DNA of 64,000 bases from Sphingobium sp. EM0848 (GTDB lineage: Bacteria > Pseudomonadota > Alphaproteobacteria > Sphingomonadales > Sphingomonadaceae), in contig NZ_JABXWB010000001.1 in the NCBI RefSeq assembly GCF_013375555.1, positions 2,356,001 through 2,420,000 on the forward strand, given 5' to 3'. Under the pieces are notes generated by a model, which was given only the letters and a program-made list of their open reading frames with translations, was not told the DNA's origin and ran no database searches. Both the position numbers and the translations under genes were made by a program. Shown here one piece after another: positions 60,037-64,000 of the stretch. Numbering within the stretch: the stretch's first letter is position 1; each line of letters opens with the position of its first letter.

Positions 60037-61488
60037 TCGTCTAATCGCCCCTCTGTCAAGCCAGCAAAATCATTCGTTCATAACTGTTGCCATGCGTATG
60101 CCGGGTACAGGGTCGTCTACGCGGTCGATGCAAGTTGATCGCCGCAGGATGGGTTCCGTAGGCAAGATCTTCCTATGTTCGTGACGCAATCTGCTTATGA
60201 GGACAGTTGCTTCCCGCTTCGCGGAATGATCTCGGCCGCGTCCCGGCAGGGACGGCTCGGCACGCCCTGAAAGGGCGTTATCAGTGAAACGATGAGTGTT
60301 CTGTTAATGGCGTTGGTTTATTGGGTCAGACTGATACGGTGGTCCCGGCGTTTGGATCGAACAGTTCGCCCGTCTTCAGCATCGCGTGCATGATCACCGC
60401 TAATTTGCGGGCAAGAGCTACAGCCGCTCGCTTGAAACCAAGCCGCTCTTTTAACGCCAGCGCCCAAGTGCGTAACGTGTTCGTCTCCGTTGATCTGTTC
60501 AATATGACCGCGGCCGCCTCGTACAACAGCGTCCGTAACTTAGGGTCGCCACGGCGCGAGATGTGGCCTTCATAATCAACTTCCCCCGATTGATATCGCT
60601 TTGGGGTGAGCCCGACCCACGCCCCGACAGCGCGGGAGTTCTTGAAGTTGATCGAATCCTCCACTGCTGCTGCAAAGGCGGTAGCGGTGACCGTGCCCAC
60701 GCCAGGCACCGAGGTGAGCAGACGGCAGCGTGGATCCGTGCCAGCCATCGCAACCAGCTGCTTGGTCAACTCCGCCACCCGAAGCCGAATATCGCTCCAG
60801 GCCTTAAGCAGCGGTAGGATGATGCGCGACAGATTGTCTTCGCCTTCCAGAAGCGTAACGACGTTGCGCTCAAAAACGCTGCCGGTGCCTTTGGGTATGA
60901 CAAGCCCGAATGTCTTCATCAGCCCGCGTATCTGGTTCGACATCTGTACCCGCATCTTCATCAGTTGGCGTCGGGCGCTGATCAGCGTCCTCATCAACAT
61001 GCTGTCAAAGCCTTTGACGCGCACCTCCCGATAAAAGCCCACCTCAGCCAAATGAGCCAGACCGTCGGCGTCGTTTGCATCGGTCTTGTTGGCAGCCATA
61101 TCGAGGGCGGCCTTTGCATGGCGCGCGTCTATACAGATCGCGGGCAAACCCTCCGCAGTAAGCGCATGGTAAAACCAAACCGACAACGGTCCGGTCTCAA
61201 ATACCACGCGCTTTGCATTCGGCGCGCGTTTGCGGATCACTTCGGCAAGCAGTTTGGGATCGGAGGCACACTTGCCGCGCCAAACGCGCTTGCCATCCTG
61301 ACGAACCGATAGCGAAGTGTCTTTTAGAGAAACGTCGAGTCCGATATACTGATCCACGGTTGTCCTCCGTCTGATGCTGGGCCCGGTCCAAAATCGTGAG
61401 CCCGTTCTTCATCTTATCGGGGGGCAACCAACCTTCCAGTAATCTCGTGCTCCTGGCCCGCGGCCGGTGCTCCCGCGATTACGTCATG
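60037..61488. mobile_element. IS110/IS1111-type insertion sequence in the flotillin gene
   Basis: About 1452 bp between the two parts of the flotillin gene, deduced from where the SPFH homology stops and resumes. It has the transposase on the minus strand, a subterminal inverted repeat TAATCGC (60042-60048) / GCGATTA (61475-61481) six to seven bases in, as in the IS1111 group, and a 280-bp non-coding part downstream of the transposase (60037-60325) with a stem ACGCCCT-GAA-AGGGCGT (60262-60278). No target duplication can be confirmed. Edges may be off by a few bases. Confidence 0.85.
60326..61357 (-). CDS. IS110-family transposase
   Basis: 343 residues. RuvC-like DEDD part: Asp8 (IGLDVS), Glu54 (FETG), Asp93 and Asp96 (KTDANDADGL); C-terminal Tnp part with the nucleophile Ser257 in TPKRYQSGEVD and the PGVGTVTA helix-hairpin. 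All key residues are present, so the enzyme looks intact. Start is GTG 61357 with GGAGG upstream. IS110 enzymes use a bridge RNA made from a non-coding end. Confidence 0.96.
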   Translation of the reverse strand: MDQYIGLDVSLKDTSLSVRQDGKRVWRGKCASDPKLLAEVIRKRAPNAKRVVFETGPLSVWFYHALTAEGLPAICIDARHAKAALDMAANKTDANDADGLAHLAEVGFYREVRVKGFDSMLMRTLISARRQLMKMRVQMSNQIRGLMKTFGLVIPKGTGSVFERNVVTLLEGEDNLSRIILPLLKAWSDIRLRVAELTKQLVAMAGTDPRCRLLTSVPGVGTVTATAFAAAVEDSINFKNSRAVGAWVGLTPKRYQSGEVDYEGHISRRGDPKLRTLLYEAAAVILNRSTETNTLRTWALALKERLGFKRAAVALARKLAVIMHAMLKTGELFDPNAGTTVSV

Positions 61489-62706
61489 TTCGTGCAAAAG
61501 GTGCAGCAGGTCTCCTCGGTCGATCTGGCGATGAACGGGCTGGAGTTGGAGAGCGTGTCGCTGACGGGCCTCGACCAGACCTCGATCGAGCATTTCAACG
61601 CCAACAACGCCTTCGACGCCGAGGGTCTGACCAAGCTGACCGAACAGATCGAACTGCGCAAGAAATCGCGCAACGATATCGAGCAGGAAACCCGCGTCCA
61701 GATCGAGACGAAGAATCTGGAGGCCGAGCGCCAGTCGCTGCTGATCTCCCGCGACACCGAATTTGCGCGGCTGGAGCAGGAGCGCGAGATCGAGATGCGC
61801 CGCGCCGCCCAGATCGCCGAAGTCGCCCGCGAACAGTCGCTGCGCCAGCAGGAGGCCGATCAGGCCCGGATCGAGGCGAAGAAGCTGGTCGACAGCCAGC
61901 AGATCGAGGCTGACCGCGCCGTGCAGCAGGCCCGCATCGCGCAGGAACAGGCGCTTGAACTCGCCCGGCAGGAACAGCAGATCGCGGTGCAGAACAAGAG
62001 CCGCGAGGAAAGCCAGGCCAAGGCGCAGGCGGACGAGGCCCGCTCCAAGGCGGTGGCGGCCGAGGAACAGGTCCAGACCTCCCGCCAGACCGAGATTGCC
62101 GAGCGTACCAAGCGGATCGAACTGATCGACGCCGCGCGCGAAGCCGAACGCGCCGCCATCCAGGTCCGGGTCGAGGCCGAGGCGGAAAAACAGGCCGCCG
62201 CCGACCGTGCCGAAGCGCTGCGTCTGGCCGCCGAGGGTGAGGCGGAGGCCGCCAAGCTGCGCGCCGAGGCCGACCGGGTCCGCTTCGAGGTGGAGGCCGC
62301 AGGGCAACGCGCGGTCAACGAGGCGGCCAACCTCCTGTCCTCCGACCAGATGTCGCTCCAGACCAAGATGGCGCTGCTCAAAGTGCTGCCCGATCTGGTG
62401 CGCGAGGCGGCGCGGCCGATGGAGGCGATCGATTCCATCAAGATCGTGCAGGTCGACGGCATCACCGGCTCGAACGGCGATGGCGCGACGGTCATCGCGA
62501 ATGGGGAACAGAATCTCGCCAATGCCGCCGTCTCCGCCGCGTTGCGCTATCGCGCCCAGGCGCCGGTGATCGACGGGCTGATGAAGGAACTGGGTCTCGA
62601 CGGATCGAGCCTCGACGCTCTGGTCAAGGGCGCGGTCGAAACGCCCGCAGCGTCCATGATCGTTGAGAAAATTGCGCCTGAATCAACCCTCAAGGCTGCG
62701 GAATAA
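61489..62706 (+). pseudogene. Flotillin (YqiK) 3' part after the IS element
   Basis: About 405 codons in the same frame as the first part: FVQKVQQVSSVDLAMNGLELESVSLTGLDQTSIEHFNANNAFDAEGL (end of the SPFH domain), then a long Glu/Ala coiled coil (about 60-300), and the C-terminal flotillin part (LLSSDQMSLQTKMALLKVLPDLVREAARPMEAIDSIKIVQVDG). Together with the first part a normal protein of about 570 residues would result. GTG 61396 inside the IS opens this frame, so a product without membrane anchor is possible. Confidence 0.92.
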
Positions 62707-62752
62707 GCGCTGGAGCTTGGCATCACGCGCCCGGCCCTCTAGGCCAACCGCC

Positions 62753-64000
62753 ATGTCCGCCCGCCTGCCCCATCGCCGCGCCGCTGCGATCGCCTTCATC
62801 CTGGTGACGGCGCTGCTCGACGTCATGTCGATGGGCATCATCATTCCGGTGCTGCCGCAACTCATAGAGACGCTCGCCGGCTCGAACGCCTCGGCGGGGA
62901 TGTGGAACGGGCTGTTCGTGGCGCTGTGGGCGGCGATGCAGTTCATCTGCTCGCCGATCATCGGCTCGCTTTCCGACAGTTTCGGGCGGCGGCCGGTGAT
63001 TCTGATCTCCGTCGCGGGGCTGACCCTCGATTTCGTGCTGATGGCGCTGGCGCCCAATCTCTGGTGGCTGGCGGTGGGGCGGATGCTGGCGGGCGTGACC
63101 TCCTCCAGCTTTACGTCGACCTTCGCCTATATGGCCGACATCACGCCGCCTGAAAATCGTGCGCGGGGCTATGGGCTGATCGGGGCGGCCTTCAGCGGCG
63201 GCTTCGTCGCTGGACCGCTGCTGGGCGGCGTGCTGGGCGAGATTTCCTTGCGCGCGCCCTTCTGGACAGCGGCGGGCCTGTCCGGCCTCGCCTTCCTCTA
63301 TGGCCTGTTCGTGCTGCCGGAATCGCTCGACGCGAACAAACGCATGACTTTCTCTTGGAAGCGGGCCAATCCCTTCGGCGCGCTGCAACTGCTCCGCTCG
63401 CATCCGGAACTGTCCAGCCTCGCCATCGTCAATTTCCTGCTCTATTTCGCGCACCACCTCTTCTCGGCCGTATTCGTGCTCTATGCAGGTGACCGCTATG
63501 GCTGGGGCCCGTGGCAGGTGGGGACGCTGCTGGCGCTGGTCGGCCTGATGGACATGGGCGTTCAGGGCGTGCTGGTGGGGCCAGTGGTCAAAAGGCTGGG
63601 CGACCGGACGACGATGGTCATTGGCCTCAGCTTCGGCGCCATCGGCATTCTCGCCATGGGCCTAGCCCCGACCGGCTGGCTGTTCGTCGCGGCCATGTTC
63701 CCCAATGCGCTCTGGGGACTTGCGATGCCGACCATCCAGTCGCTGATGACGCAACGCGTGTCGGAATCCGAGCAAGGGCAACTTCAGGGCGCCAATAACA
63801 GTGTCGGTTCCATCGCCGGAATCCTCTCGCCGCTCTTCTTCGGCGCGATTTATTCGGTGTCGGTGGGGGCAAAGCCGCTCCTTCCCTTCATCGGCAGCGC
63901 TTTCCTGATCGCGGCGGCCGTGCTGGCTGGCGGCGCGCTGCTGGGGTGGATGGCCGGGCGCGGCGATGATGCGGCTTTGCTGGACAAGGACCCCCAAGCG
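62753..64000 (+). CDS. TetA-like MFS exporter (runs off window)
   Basis: At least 416 codons with no stop before the window edge. Twelve membrane helices; MFS motif A GSLSDSFGRRPVIL between helices 2 and 3, N-terminal LVTALLDVMSMGIIIPVLPQL and GAAFSGGFVAGPLLGGVLGE as in the TetA (DHA1) group. The sequence is like chromosomal TetA relatives of sphingomonads; drug range unknown. No TetR regulator is next to it on the visible side. ATG 62753 is 46 bp after the flotillin end. Confidence 0.9.
   Translation, partial: MSARLPHRRAAAIAFILVTALLDVMSMGIIIPVLPQLIETLAGSNASAGMWNGLFVALWAAMQFICSPIIGSLSDSFGRRPVILISVAGLTLDFVLMALAPNLWWLAVGRMLAGVTSSSFTSTFAYMADITPPENRARGYGLIGAAFSGGFVAGPLLGGVLGEISLRAPFWTAAGLSGLAFLYGLFVLPESLDANKRMTFSWKRANPFGALQLLRSHPELSSLAIVNFLLYFAHHLFSAVFVLYAGDRYGWGPWQVGTLLALVGLMDMGVQGVLVGPVVKRLGDRTTMVIGLSFGAIGILAMGLAPTGWLFVAAMFPNALWGLAMPTIQSLMTQRVSESEQGQLQGANNSVGSIAGILSPLFFGAIYSVSVGAKPLLPFIGSAFLIAAAVLAGGALLGWMAGRGDDAALLDKDPQA

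Overview
The window comes from a GC-rich alphaproteobacterium, almost certainly a member of the Sphingomonadales (Sphingobium/Sphingomonas-like). The evidence is a CckA hybrid kinase, an alphaproteobacterial LexA box (GTTC-N7-GTTC) in front of recA, class-typical forms of lepA, smpB, rnd, aspS and ppk2, and a YqiJ/flotillin pair. The ribosomal gene cluster splits the spc and alpha parts. Most of the window is core chromosome; the clearly mobile or damaged parts are near 42-43 kb and 60-61.5 kb.

Layout. 1-5.7 kb (minus): recA (cut by the window edge), a single-domain response regulator, cckA, a DUF2062 membrane protein, smpB, dapA. 5.8-8.4 kb (plus): soluble lytic transglycosylase and greB. 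8.4-12.8 kb (minus): a small FlbD-like protein, a soluble chemoreceptor with an N-terminal CBS-like region, ppk2, aspS. 12.9-15.0 kb (plus): rnd, an I78-type inhibitor lipoprotein, a DUF1801 protein. 15.0-18.1 kb (minus): HNH-like protein, PH-domain membrane protein, lepA. 18.3-21 kb: CsgG-like secreted protein, acyltransferase, secreted SRPBCC protein.

20.9-38 kb (minus) is the continuous str-S10-spc cluster: rpsL-rpsG-fusA-tuf-rpsJ-rplCDWB-rpsS-rplV-rpsC-rplP-rpmC-rpsQ-rplNXE-rpsNH-rplFR-rpsE-rpmD-rplO-secY-adk. It is punctuated by several terminator-like hairpins, most clearly rpsJ/rplC, rpmD/rplO, rplO/secY and rpsG/fusA. The alpha genes (rpsM-rpsK-rpoA-rplQ) lie 32 kb away on the other strand (53.4-56 kb). 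S12 carries Arg at position 88, a substitution known elsewhere to give streptomycin resistance.

38.3-48.2 kb: a membrane GGDEF-EAL protein, an M23 peptidase overlapping a truncated bactofilin, a 5'-truncated comM, then (minus) yajC-secD-secF, an Mth938-like gene without a normal start codon, a Ppx/GppA phosphatase and rlmE. 48.3-49.4 kb: tRNA-Pro(GGG) followed by a two-gene lysis module (GH108-type endolysin and 3TM holin). 49.4-53 kb: a LysR regulator divergent from a succinate/acetate CoA-transferase, then a compact unit on the minus strand (weak promoter, near-perfect anti-16S Shine-Dalgarno, 18-codon ORF, terminator) and a lipoprotein. 56-64 kb: prolyl oligopeptidase, a secreted protein, yqiJ, a flotillin gene split by an IS110/IS1111-type element, and a TetA-like MFS exporter running off the right edge.

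No CRISPR array, restriction system or obvious defence island was seen. The least-explained pieces are the small 52.2-52.35 kb unit, the mid-operon attenuator-like hairpins, and the isolated lysis module.
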